Source: Neocallimastix lanati (nom. inval.) (Eukaryota > Neocallimastigomycota > Neocallimastigomycetes > Neocallimastigales > Neocallimastigaceae). From it: a DNA stretch of 64,000 bases. Positions 41,940 to 51,401 of the stretch are shown piece after piece (position 1 is the stretch's first letter; each line of letters starts with the position of its first letter). The position numbers and the translations under genes are program-made. Location: the NCBI GenBank assembly GCA_016946835.1, contig JACVTC010000019.1, positions 290,001-354,000 on the forward strand, written 5' to 3'. The notes under the pieces are model-generated. The model had not been told where the DNA came from. It saw nothing but the letters and a program-made list of their open reading frames with translations, and did no database searches.

Positions 41940-44528
41940 ATGGAATCTAAGGAAAACGATTTATTATTATTGACTACTTTACCTTTACAGTCATTAGCTG
42001 TCACCAATGAAGAAAGTGGTGAACTTGTTGAAAATGAAAATATTAACAATGGATTAGAGCTTCTTAAAAAAGGTCTAACAGAAGTTAATATAGAAGGTGA
42101 TGGTGGTAAAAACATTGTTAAATTTAAATTAAACAAAAAGAATGAAAAGAAGGAAGGTGAAGAAGACTCAAAAGAAGAAACCGGTGAATTACTTTGTTTA
42201 AAGGTAAAATATGATGTAGTACCAAAGGCTGGATTCTGTGGTCCTTTCGGCATTGAAGGTCCAAGAGGTCACCACTTTCATCATGGTTTTGGTCCTTGGG
42301 ATAAGAAAATGATGAAAAAGATGAAAAAACATGGTATCCCAATGGGAGCTCCATGGGCTGGTTTTGGTGGTCCACATAAAGGTCCTGGTGGACCTCCACC
42401 ACCAATGGGACCAGGTTGTCCACCACCACCAATGGGTAAGGGTCCGGGTTGTCATCCACCACCAATGGGTACGGGTCCAGGTTGCCCACCACCATTTGGT
42501 TGTCCACCAAAAAAAGGTCCTTGTGATAAGAAAAAAAAATGTAAGGGAAAATCTAAAGATAAAGATGACGGTTCTGAATCTGATAGTTCTAGCTCTTCTT
42601 CAAGCAGTTCTAGCAGTTCCAGTTCTAGCTCTAGCTCTAGTAGCTCCAGCAGTTCTAGCTCTAGTTCAAGTAGTTCTAGTTCCAGCAGTTCCAGTTCCAG
42701 CAGTTCTAGTTCAAGTAGTTCTAGTTCCAGTAGCTCTAGCTCTAGCTCAAGCAGTTCCAGCAGTTCTAGTTCAAGTAGTTCTAGTTCCAGTAACTCTAGC
42801 TCTAGCTCAAGCAGTTCTAGCTCTAGTTCAAGCAGTTCTAGCTCTAGCTCAAGCAGTTCTAGCTCTAGTTCAAGTAGTTCTAGCTCAAGTAGTTCTAGCT
42901 CTAGCTCAAGCAGTTCTAGCTCAAGTAGTTCTAGCTCTAGCTCAAGCAGTTCTAGCTCTAGTTCAAGTAGTTCTAGTTCCAGCAGTTCCAGTTCCAGCAG
43001 TTCTAGTTCAAGTAGTTCTAGTTCAAGTAGTTCTAGTTCCAGTAGTTCTAGTTCCAGCAGTTCTAGTTCAAGTAGTTCTAGTTCCAGCAGTTCTAGTTCC
43101 AGCAGTTCTAGTTCCAGCAGTTCTAGCTCTAGTAGTTCTAGTTCAAGTTCCAGTAGTTCAAGTAAATCTGGTAAAAGATTTGGCCATGGCTTCCCACGTG
43201 GTCGTCATCATCGCTGGCATGGTCCATACTTTGGTGGATTCGGCCATGGTCCAATGGGTCCAATGGGATTATGGTCTCACCATGGCCACCACTCCAAGCA
43301 TCATGGAATGATGGGATATCCACCACCACCACCACCATTCGGTGGATTTGGTCATGGTCCAATGGGCCCAATGGGATTATGGACACATGGTCATCATGGA
43401 ATGGGATGTCCACCACCACCACCATTCGGTGGATTTGGTCATGGTCCAATGGGCCCAATGGGATTATGGCCACACCATCATCATGGTCATCATGGTCACC
43501 ATGGTCACCATGATCATGGTCATCACCATGGAATGATGGGATGTCCACCACCACCATTTGGTGGATTCGGTCATGGTCCAATGGGCCCAATGGGATTATG
43601 GCCACATGGTCATCATGGTCATCACCATGGAATGATGGGATGTCTACCACCACCATTCGGTGGTTTTGGATTCTGGCCACATCATAAGCGTCATGGTTGT
43701 CATGGTAAGAAGAAGCATCATGGTCCAATGGGATTCGGAATGGGTCCACTGGGATTCGGTATGGGTCCACTGGGATTCGGTATGGGTCCAATGGGATTCG
43801 GAATGGGTCCAATGGGATTCGGTATGAGTGGTCCACATCCACCATTCGGTGAGAAGGACAAGAAGAAGGACAAGAAGAAGGACAAAAAGAAGGACAAGAA
43901 GAAGGATAAGAAGAAAGACAAGAAGAAGGATAAGAAGAAGGACAAGAAGAAGGACAAGAAGAAGGACAAGAAGAAGGATAAGAAGAAGGATAAGAAGAAG
44001 GACAAGAAGAAGGATAAGAAGGATAAGAAGGATAAGAAGGATAAGAAGGATAAGAAGGATAAGAAGGATAAGAAGGATAAGAAGAAGGATAAGAAGAAGG
44101 ACAAAAAAGACAAAAAGGATAAGAAAGACAAAAAGGATAAGAAGAAGGACAAAAAAGACAAAAAGGATAAGAAAGACAAAAAGGATAAGAAGAAGGACAA
44201 AAAAGACAAAAAAGATAAGAAAGACAAAAAGGATAAGAAAGACAAAAAGGATAAGAAAGACAAAAAAGATAAGAAAGACAAAAAGGATAAGAAAGAAAAA
44301 AAAGACAAGAAGGACAAAAAAGATAAAAAGGATAAGAAGGACAAAAAGGACAAAAAGGACGAGAAGGACGAGAAGGATAAAAAAGATAAGAAGGATGAAG
44401 GATGTACTGATTGTGCATGCGAAATATATGATGAAAATGTAAAAGAAGGCGCTACTAATACTGTTGCTACCGATACTGAACCTGCTTCTTCTTCTTTAAA
44501 GCCAGATAATAATGAATTTAAATTATAA
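41940..44528 (+). CDS. Low-complexity Ser/His-Gly-Met-Pro/Lys-Asp protein, 862 aa
   Basis: I do not recognise a family. The order is: an acidic-to-mixed N-terminus without signal peptide (1-95); a Gly/Pro/Met/His/Cys region with PPPPMGPGC-type repeats (97-195); KKKKCKGKSKDKDDGSESD; a 193-residue Ser tract broken by one Asn (216-408); four to five copies of GGFGHGPMGPMGLW followed by His/Gly runs and PPPPFGGF (about 420-585); GFGMGPMG repeats (about 600-632); a Lys/Asp tract of KKDKK and KDKKDK units (about 639-819); and a normal-composition tail with CTDCAC. The Ser tract alternates AGY and TCN codons, which cannot interconvert by one silent change, so selection on the protein is likely. His/Cys/Met clusters could bind metal and Lys/Asp-Ser tracts could be phosphorylated; both are speculation. 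Start: first ATG of a frame with 5' AT-rich leader; no introns. Confidence 0.8.
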   Translation: MESKENDLLLLTTLPLQSLAVTNEESGELVENENINNGLELLKKGLTEVNIEGDGGKNIVKFKLNKKNEKKEGEEDSKEETGELLCLKVKYDVVPKAGFCGPFGIEGPRGHHFHHGFGPWDKKMMKKMKKHGIPMGAPWAGFGGPHKGPGGPPPPMGPGCPPPPMGKGPGCHPPPMGTGPGCPPPFGCPPKKGPCDKKKKCKGKSKDKDDGSESDSSSSSSSSSSSSSSSSSSSSSSSSSSSSSSSSSSSSSSSSSSSSSSSSSSSSSSSSSSSSSSSSSSSSSNSSSSSSSSSSSSSSSSSSSSSSSSSSSSSSSSSSSSSSSSSSSSSSSSSSSSSSSSSSSSSSSSSSSSSSSSSSSSSSSSSSSSSSSSSSSSSSSSSSSSSSSSSSSSSSSSSSSSSSSSSSSKSGKRFGHGFPRGRHHRWHGPYFGGFGHGPMGPMGLWSHHGHHSKHHGMMGYPPPPPPFGGFGHGPMGPMGLWTHGHHGMGCPPPPPFGGFGHGPMGPMGLWPHHHHGHHGHHGHHDHGHHHGMMGCPPPPFGGFGHGPMGPMGLWPHGHHGHHHGMMGCLPPPFGGFGFWPHHKRHGCHGKKKHHGPMGFGMGPLGFGMGPLGFGMGPMGFGMGPMGFGMSGPHPPFGEKDKKKDKKKDKKKDKKKDKKKDKKKDKKKDKKKDKKKDKKKDKKKDKKKDKKKDKKDKKDKKDKKDKKDKKDKKDKKKDKKKDKKDKKDKKDKKDKKKDKKDKKDKKDKKDKKKDKKDKKDKKDKKDKKDKKDKKDKKDKKDKKDKKEKKDKKDKKDKKDKKDKKDKKDEKDEKDKKDKKDEGCTDCACEIYDENVKEGATNTVATDTEPASSSLKPDNNEFKL

Positions 44529-44891
44529 ATTTAGAAATTAAAAAAATAGTATATATTGAATATATACAATTGGACAAGAAAAAAAATAATCCAAAATTAA
44601 AAATATTATATATATTATACAAAAATATATATATATTTTTGTATAATGAAAAAAAAATAAAAAATAAAAAATAAAAAATAAAAAAAAAAAAAAAAAAGAA
44701 AATTCAATTTAAAAAAAAAAATATTATTAATAATATAAATAAAATGTTTATTTAAATAAATTATATTATTATTAATTAATTTAAATAATCGAAGAAATTA
44801 AAGAAAAAAAATTATAAAATTTCATTAAAGAAGATAAAATAAGGAAGTATAAATTGGAAAGTAATACAAAATTTATAATTTTAAATGTGAG

Positions 44892-44933
<42 letters not shown>

Positions 44934-45180
44934 AATTACATAAATTCAATTTTTGAAGCAATTATTGAATAAATAAATAAATAAGTAAATAAATAAAATT
45001 GAAAATAGTTAATTAAAAAGTGTCAAACATTATTCTTATATGTGTGTAGTATGATTGTGTGGTTTATGAATATATTTAATATTTTTATAAAAACTGTTGT
45101 TATTTGTTCATAAATGGATAAATAAATATATATATTAATAATTCATTTAACTAATCGTAAAATGTTTGAAAGAAATTTAT
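44529..45180. other. AT-rich spacer after the low-complexity gene
   Basis: No gene. It contains a short inverted ATATATATTTTTGTATAAT-type region near 44600-44650, an (AAAAAT)n tract near 44655-44680 and poly(A) of about 34 at 44896-44929. Polyadenylation signals cannot be picked out in this composition. Confidence 0.6.
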
Positions 45181-45185
45181 TTTTC

Positions 45186-45231
<46 letters not shown>

Positions 45232-45257
45232 TTTATTTTATTTTATTTTATTTTTAT

Positions 45258-46642
45258 AATACTACTATTGCTATTAGAATGGGTAAAGTTTCAGAAGATT
45301 GTCCCAAGTCTTGCCCCTGTTGTGGCGAAGATAAACAATCTTTTGAACATTGGATTTTTAAATGCGATACTCTTGCAATAAAGAGGAAGATTTTGATGAT
45401 AATATCAATTTTTACGTGCTGTGTCTCCTTCTTGGCGGAAATGCAGTATTTGAAATCTTTAAGATCTGCTCGGGGGAAAGAAGGCGATATATTAATAATA
45501 TTTTTCAATCACCTTCGAACGAGTCTTCTTTCCCGATTTCATATTTTGTGGGGCTTGCGGAATTCCTTACTAACGTTATGCCTATTGTGATTGGTGATTT
45601 TTACACCATGATCGATTTGTATAGTGTTAGACCTACCGTTGTCAAGAGCGTCGACGTCGTAACGATAAGGCAAAGAAGAAATTCTGATACAGATTCGAAT
45701 GATAATTTTCATCCACATGGAGTTATCTTCGATGAATGGGAAGAGTTAGAGACCTTTTCGTCCTCGAATCTCATAACGTAGTTTTTTAATATTAATATAA
45801 AAAAAAAAAAAAAAAATTTCATGTATTTAAACTTCAAGTATTTTTTAAAAAAAAAAAAAAAAAATATTATTAAATAAAGTTTATTCCTAGTCTGAAAAAA
45901 AAAAAAAAAAAAAAAAAAAGAAAGATACTCTTGCATCTTTTAGATGGAATTCTTTTAATTTCATCGATGATCTCTATGTTTTATTCCTTAGGAAGATTAG
46001 AGCGTTTAATCCTCTTTCTTCCTATGACTCTATTTCTAATTTTGAAGATTATATCCATCATTATATATACTTGTTCCTTCATGGTGGGACTTTAGTTTTA
46101 AATGAGCTACATTTCGATAGTGGGGAACAGAGACAATTAAATGAACTACTTTTCAAAGGTTCATCTGAGTCACCTGTTCCAAAAATTGTGGGCTTGGCGG
46201 AATTCTTAACAAGTGCAATACCTATCATAAGTAGTTCGTTTGAGCTATTATTTGATAGGTATTGCAAAATACCAAACTTATCCAAGAGCGTCGACGTCGT
46301 ACTGATAAGGCATAATGATAATACAGGATCAGCATCTATTTCTACGAAGGATGAATCTTGCCCTAGTAGTTCAATAAATGATGAATCCGGGGAGAGTTTA
46401 GTGGACACCACACTATCTATTTTAAGGATGTTACTTCTAAATTTTATTTCTTTTTTATTTGATAGGAAGGGTAAAATTCCCGCATAGTACAACTTGCCGA
46501 AATACATAGTATTTTCGAGCTTTTTTATTTTTTATTTTTTATTTTTTAATTTTTTATTTTTAATTTCTAATGTACTTTTCACCTACATGTATTTTTTAAA
46601 ATAAAATTTAATAAAGTTTTTGGAAGTGTATTCTCTTCCCTG

Positions 46643-46680
<38 letters not shown>
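45258..46680 (+). mobile_element. LINE copy B (C-terminal ORF and 3' end), split by LINE copy A
   Basis: A 5'-truncated non-LTR element preceded by poly(T) and (ATTTT)n at 45189-45257. It opens with the zinc motif CPCCGEDKQSFEHWIFKC and reaches KCDTLA at 45377, where copy A is inserted; its frame resumes at 45924 (DTLASFRWNSFNF) and stays open to the stop at 46485-46487. Recognisable family blocks are PKIVGLAEFLTSAIPIISSS and SKSVDVVLIRHNDN. The 3' UTR ends AAGTGTATTCTCTTCCCTGTCT followed by poly(A) from 46646 to 46680 (22-base motif given in two halves: AAGTGTATTCT and CTTCCCTGTCT). Removing copy A restores one continuous frame, so B was the host of the insertion. It is truncated and lacks RT and endonuclease. 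Confidence 0.8.
45378..45923 (+). mobile_element. LINE copy A, 5'-truncated, nested in copy B
   Basis: About 546 bp flanked by the direct repeat GATACTCTTGCA (45366-45377 and 45924-45935), its target-site duplication. It carries the last about 130 codons of the family ORF in its own frame (FYVLCLLLGGNAVF, FVGLAEFLTNVMPIVIGDFY, VVKSVDVVTIRQRRNSDTDS) with a stop near 45780, then a 3' UTR with two internal poly(A) runs and the end TTTATTCCTAGTCTG plus poly(A) 45895-45923. A and B are clearly related but belong to different subfamilies. Confidence 0.82.
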
Positions 46681-46682
<2 letters not shown>

Positions 46683-47990
46683 AAATGCGATACTCTTGCC
46701 ATAAAGAGGAAGATTTTGATGATAATATCAATTTTTACGTGCTGTGTCTCCTTCTTGGCGGAAATGCAGTATTTGAAATCTTTAAGATCTGCTCGGGGGA
46801 AAGAAGGCGATATATTAATAATATTTTTCAATCACCTTCGAACGAGTCTTCTTTCCCGATTTCATATTTTGTGGGGCTTGCGGAATTCCTTACTAACGTT
46901 ATGCCTATTGTGATTGGTGATTTTTACACCATGATCGATTTGTATAGTGTTAGACCTACCGTTGTCAAGAGCGTCGACGTCGTAACGATAAGGCAAAGAA
47001 GAAATTCTGATACAGATTCGAATGATAATTTTCATCCACATGGAGTTATCTTCGATGAATGGGAAGAGTTAGAGGCCTTTTCGTCCTCGAATCTCATAAC
47101 GTAGTTTTTTAATATTAATATAAAAAAAAAAAAAAAAAATTTCATGTATTTAAACTTCATGTATTTTTTAAAAAAAAAAAAAAAAAAAAATATTATTAAA
47201 TAAAGTTTATTCCTAGTCTAAAAAAAAAAAAAAAAAAAAAAGATACTCTTGCATCTTTTAGATGGAATTCTTTTAATTTCATCGATGATCTCTATGTTTT
47301 ATTCCTTAGGAAGATTAGAGCGTTTAATCCTCTTTCTTCCTATGACTCTATTTCTAATTTTGAAGATTATATCCATCATTATATATACTTGTTCCTTCAT
47401 GGTAGGACTTTAGTTTTAAATGAGCTACATTTCGATAGTGGGGAACAGAGACAATTAAATGAACTACTTTTCAAAGGTTCATCTGAGTCACCTGTTCCAA
47501 AAATTGTGGGCTTGGCGGAATTCTTAACAAGTGCAATACCTATCATAAGTAGTTCGTTTGAGCTATTATTTGATAGGTATTGCAAAATACCAAACTTATC
47601 CAAGAGCATCGACGTCGTACTGATAAGGCATAATGATAATACAGGATCAGCATCTATTTCTACGAAGGATGAATCTTGCCCTAGTAGTTCAATAAATGAT
47701 GAATCCGGGGAGAGTTTAGTGGACACCACACTATCTATTTTAAAGATGTTACTTCAAGGTTTTATTTCTTTTTTTATTTGTTAGGAAGGGAAAAATTCCC
47801 GCATAGTACAACTTGCCGAAATACATAGTATTTTTGAGCTTTTTTATTTTTTTTATTTTTTAAATTTTTTTTATTTTTAATTTCAAATGTACTTTTCACC
47901 TACATGTATTTTTTAAAATAAAATTTAATAAAGTTTTGGAAGTGTATTCTCTTCCCTGTCTATAAAAAAAAAAAAAAAAAAAAAAAAAAA
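46681..47990 (+). mobile_element. Second copy of the A-in-B composite (A', B')
   Basis: Near-identical to 45358-46680 with a constant offset of about 1323 bp, starting at TTAAATGCGATACTCTTGC inside B's zinc-motif region. It holds A' (about 46700-47241) between the same GATACTCTTGC repeats (46689-46699 and 47242-47252) and B' (47242-47963, then poly(A)). Only scattered differences are seen (for example cttgcA/Cataaag after the repeat, gagAcc/gagGcc, agcGtc/agcAtc), so it is recent. The B' frame ends early and differs near 47755-47784. It begins directly after copy B's poly(A). Confidence 0.85.
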
Positions 47991-48499
47991 TAATAATAAT
48001 ACTGTTACTTCTAATTTAGTCTATTTAGTTAATAATATTCCAAAATCTAGAAAATATACATGGACGAAAGAAAGTAGAACTCTTAAACGTAAACTAAAGA
48101 AAAGAGGTAATAATGATAATAAAATCAAGGATTTTTATTGGAAAAGAAATATGAAAATCAATTCTATTAAAGCTGAGTTTTATGACAAAAACAGATTCGA
48201 GGAAACATCAAATTTTATAAAACTTTGTTATGAATATCCTGATCTTTTATATGGTTTCTATTGGCTATTGAGAGCACGAAGCGGATATAGATTAGATGCT
48301 AGAATTGATAAAGCTGCAAAAATAATAGATCCAATGTGTCCTAATTTTTGTCCCTGTTGTAAAAGTAATAAACAATGGATAAGGCATTGGGTAATTGATT
48401 GTCCATTTATCAATCATATTTGTAGTAAAGTTAATGATAAAATTTTATTTTTATATAATGCTTTTAACCGTGACAACCTAACAAATGATATTGCTAATA

Positions 48500-48690
48500 G
48501 TAATAATGATAATAGCAACAGTAATAATAGTAATAGTAATAATAGTAATAGTAATAATAGTAATAGTAATAATAGTAATAGTAATAATAATAATAGTAAT
48601 AATAGTAATAGTAATAATAGTTATAGTAATATTAGTAATAGTATTATTAGTAATGTTAGTAATAGTATTGAAAATAATGTGTATGTTGAT
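48500..48690 (+). repeat. AATAGT/AATAATAGT microsatellite in LINE ORF
   Basis: Trinucleotide-period AAT/AGT repeats encode an Asn/Ser linker within LINE copy C. Equivalent Asn/Ser-rich linkers occur at the same place in the 32 kb and 59.6 kb copies with different sequence, so the linker is generally repeat-prone. Confidence 0.85.
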
Positions 48691-49031
48691 TCTAGTGTGT
48701 GTGAAAAAGTGTTTAATTTCCTTCTTGGAGGCAGAAGTATTAATTACAGTACAAGGGAATGGAAGGATCTATTTAAGTGCCAGATGAAATCAGGTGCTTA
48801 TTCTGATACTCCATTCTTGGTGGTTACTGCGGCTCTTCTTCAATCGATTATACCTATTGCTATTGGCCAGCAATGGTCTTTGTTCAATAGGTTCAAATCG
48901 AATCGTACAACTACTACCAAGAGCGTCAATGCTGAAGAAACAGTAAGATAGGCCAGCAGGGCTAGCGCAACCAATGAAGATCATAATTTCGTATCTAAAA
49001 ATTATGATTAACATTATGAAGTCAAAAATTA

Positions 49032-49055
49032 ATTATTATACTTCAGTATAATAAT
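49032..49055 (+). other. Conserved LINE 3' UTR hairpin (copy C)
   Basis: ATTATTATAC-TTCA-GTATAATAAT, a perfect 10 bp stem with a 4 nt loop closed by C-G. The same hairpin lies at 33753-33776 (minus strand) and, with paired changes, at 60780-60803. Confidence 0.75.
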
Positions 49056-49263
49056 GTCCTTGTGAAGTCTTACAGATATTAATCAAATGAAACTAGAATG
49101 TTTTATACCATTATTTTATTTTATTTTATTTTATTTTTATTTTTATTTTTATTTTGTGTTTTTTTTTTTTTTGTTTTGTTTATTTTTTTTTATCTTTTTT
49201 TTCTTTTTATTCCATGTATTCTTTTTTTCAAATATTTAATTAATTAAGATGAAATAAGTTTGC

Positions 49264-49314
<51 letters not shown>

Positions 49315-49317
<3 letters not shown>

Positions 49318-49985
49318 ATAATTAGTAACCATTTTATAAAGACTATAATTGTGGTTGGCGTAATCTCAAGAAGATTTCTAAGTCTATATATTAAGCTTCT
49401 ACTCTTCATCTTGTTAAATCTAATTCTGGTCAAGATCTATTTGATCCCAATGATCAACTTAAACTGAACATTACAAGGATTTAGAGTCTGATTCTACTGG
49501 TTATAGCTTAAACCAAGACTATTGGACAAATGTTTTCCACAATAATCCTCGTAATCCAAATATCTGGAATATAAATGATCCTATTTCTCTCTCTGATATA
49601 AGAAATACAGTACTTTCTATGAAGCGTAACTTTTATTTTTTTTACTTTTTTTATTTTTATTTTATTATATATATATTAAAAAAGTTATCTATTTTTATTA
49701 TTATTATTATTTTTTATTTTTTACTTCTTTTATTTTTTATTTTTTTAGTATTTTAAGAAGTATTATCCATTTCTTCGAAATAGATAATACTTCTTCATAT
49801 ACAGCAACTATATCTGTTTTGTTGCGAGGCCTTCGAAGATTCGATATTCAGAATAAAGATTTCATTCTTATCTTTATTCATGATCTTCAATCATGGTCTA
49901 GTAGTAAACTTTGGGAATTTCTTAGTATTTCGCCAAAAGTTGAATTTCGTCCAGTTGAATTTCGCCAAATTCTTGGTGGCTTATA
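49315..49985 (+). pseudogene. LINE fragment from upstream of the reverse transcriptase
   Basis: About 49445-49635 translates as LESDSTGYSLNQDYWTNVFH, NNPRNPNIWNINDPISLSDI, RNTVLSMKRN, which resembles the linker just before LINE reverse-transcriptase fingers (W...PIS.SDI...VLSMK). It is broken off there by T-rich sequence. After a 41 nt hairpin, 49796-49985 stays open (SSYTATISVLLRGLRRFD, DFILIFIHDLQSWSSSKLW) but I do not recognise it; it may belong to the same element. Confidence 0.5.
49755..49795. other. Imperfect hairpin, 19 bp arms
   Basis: The sequence begins AAGAAGTATTATCCATTTC and ends GAAATAGATAATACTTCTT, self-complementary with one C/A mismatch and a 3 nt centre. It lies between two LINE-derived open stretches. 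Its role is unknown. Confidence 0.65.
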
Positions 49986-51401
49986 ATCTTACGTCATAAA
50001 ATATCACCACAATTATTATTCACGCCATATTGTGAATATATGACTTTTTAAAAATTGTAGAAAAAAAACACAATATTATGATACAATTAGATATACGCCC
50101 CACATAAGATTACGTGTTTGAAAATTTTTGAGAATTGTAATTTATTTATTTAATTAATTAATTATTATTCATTAAAATTTTAATATTAAGTGGCTTAAAA
50201 TTAAAAATATTTAAGCCATACAACAAAATACAAATTTTTGTAATAAAAATTTTCGAAATGCACACTCCAAATATGACATATTCTATAAATTAATAAAAAT
50301 AATAAATATGCCACAAATGAAAATAAGCCATAAAACATCAATCCAAAAAAGACAGATTTAGAAATACAAAAGTTTCGAAATGCGACTCTCCCAATTTATT
50401 GAATAATTAAATGAATAAAAATTAAATAAATAAATAAAAATTAAATATTATATTGTAATTAAAAATAAAATTTTTTGGTAAAAAATTTTTAAAATTAATT
50501 AAATAATTAAATAAAAAAAAAAAAAATAATAATAAAATAAGTAAATAATATTTTATTTTTTATAAATATTTTATACATGTTAAATTCAAAATTAATTATG
50601 TAATAAATTATACATAATTAATGAACTTTTTGGGTATGAAACCGAGCATAATTTTCAAGATCGTTATTAAAAATAATTTTTATTTAATTCTATTAATATC
50701 ATTTTATATGTTTTTTATTAATACTATTTTATATTATTAAATTATATTATTAAATTAATCTAAATTATTACCTTTATATTTTATTTATAATATTGATATT
50801 GATAAAAATGATAAAGTAATAATATTAAAGTTTATTATGTTTTATAAAAGAAATAAATTATATTCTAAAATAAAAATTTTATTAAGTAAATATATTTAAA
50901 TAAGAAGTAATATTTATTTTAGAAATAATTATTTCTTTATTTTAGTTAAAAGCCAAAAATTTTTAATATTTTTAATATTGTTATAATAAATAAATAAATA
51001 AATAAATTATAAATAATAAAATATTAAGATGTTAGGAAGTAATTGTAAATCCGAGATTAGTTATTAATACTTAATAATAAACATTTATTATAAAACCCAT
51101 TTTTACCTTCTAAAATAAGGTTATTTTTTTTTTTTTTTTATATAAAGTAATTAAACATTGAAATATTTTTGGTAAATAAAAAACTACTGAATAAAAAATA
51201 ATTTATTCAAAGTACTAAAAATATATTTTCGTAATTTTATTATTTTATAAATATTACATTAAACAGAAAAAAATAATTTTTATTAATATTTTATTAATAT
51301 TTAAAATAAAATCATTATTATTATAAAATTATTATCTAAGCAATTATATAAAAAAAATAATAATGAGATCCACTTTTTGTAATATAGATTTCATGAGATA
51401 A
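49986..51401. other. AT-rich spacer
   Basis: No gene. A phrase TTTTCGAAATGC-ACTC recurs about 110 bp apart (about 50248 and 50369), suggesting an old partial duplication. The rest is AT-rich spacer with (TAAA)n near 50990-51005. Confidence 0.5.

Larger units (their letters stand above)
47991..49314 (+). mobile_element. LINE copy C: C-terminal ORF, 3' UTR and poly-A
   Basis: A 5'-truncated non-LTR element whose frame is already open at 47991 and continues to a TAG at 48949-48951. Blocks: KSRKYTWTKESRTLKRKLKK, LLYGFYWLLRARSGYRLDAR, DKAAKII, the zinc motif CPCCKSNKQWIRHWVIDC (C-x2-C-x9-H-x4-C), an Asn/Ser microsatellite-coded linker (about 48500-48690), FNFLLGGRSINYSTREWKD, SGAYSDTPFLVVTAALLQSI and KSVNAEETVR. 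The TAG stands where the 32 kb copy has Gln (VRQASRA), and the frame runs on beyond it as ASRASATNEDHNF, so the stop is probably a point mutation. The 3' UTR has the conserved hairpin at 49032-49055, and the element ends TTTGCTTTGTT plus poly(A) 49270-49314. Confidence 0.82.

Noticed and set aside
42331-44442. Long frames in other phases on both strands over the low-complexity gene
   Set aside because: They are shadows created by the repetitive Ser and Lys/Asp coding sequence; only the 862-codon frame has an ordinary start and tail.
49981-50115. Imperfect inverted repeat AATCTTACGT / ACATAAGATT as a small DNA transposon
   Set aside because: Only about 9 of 10 bases match, no target-site duplication is visible, and the inside has no structure.
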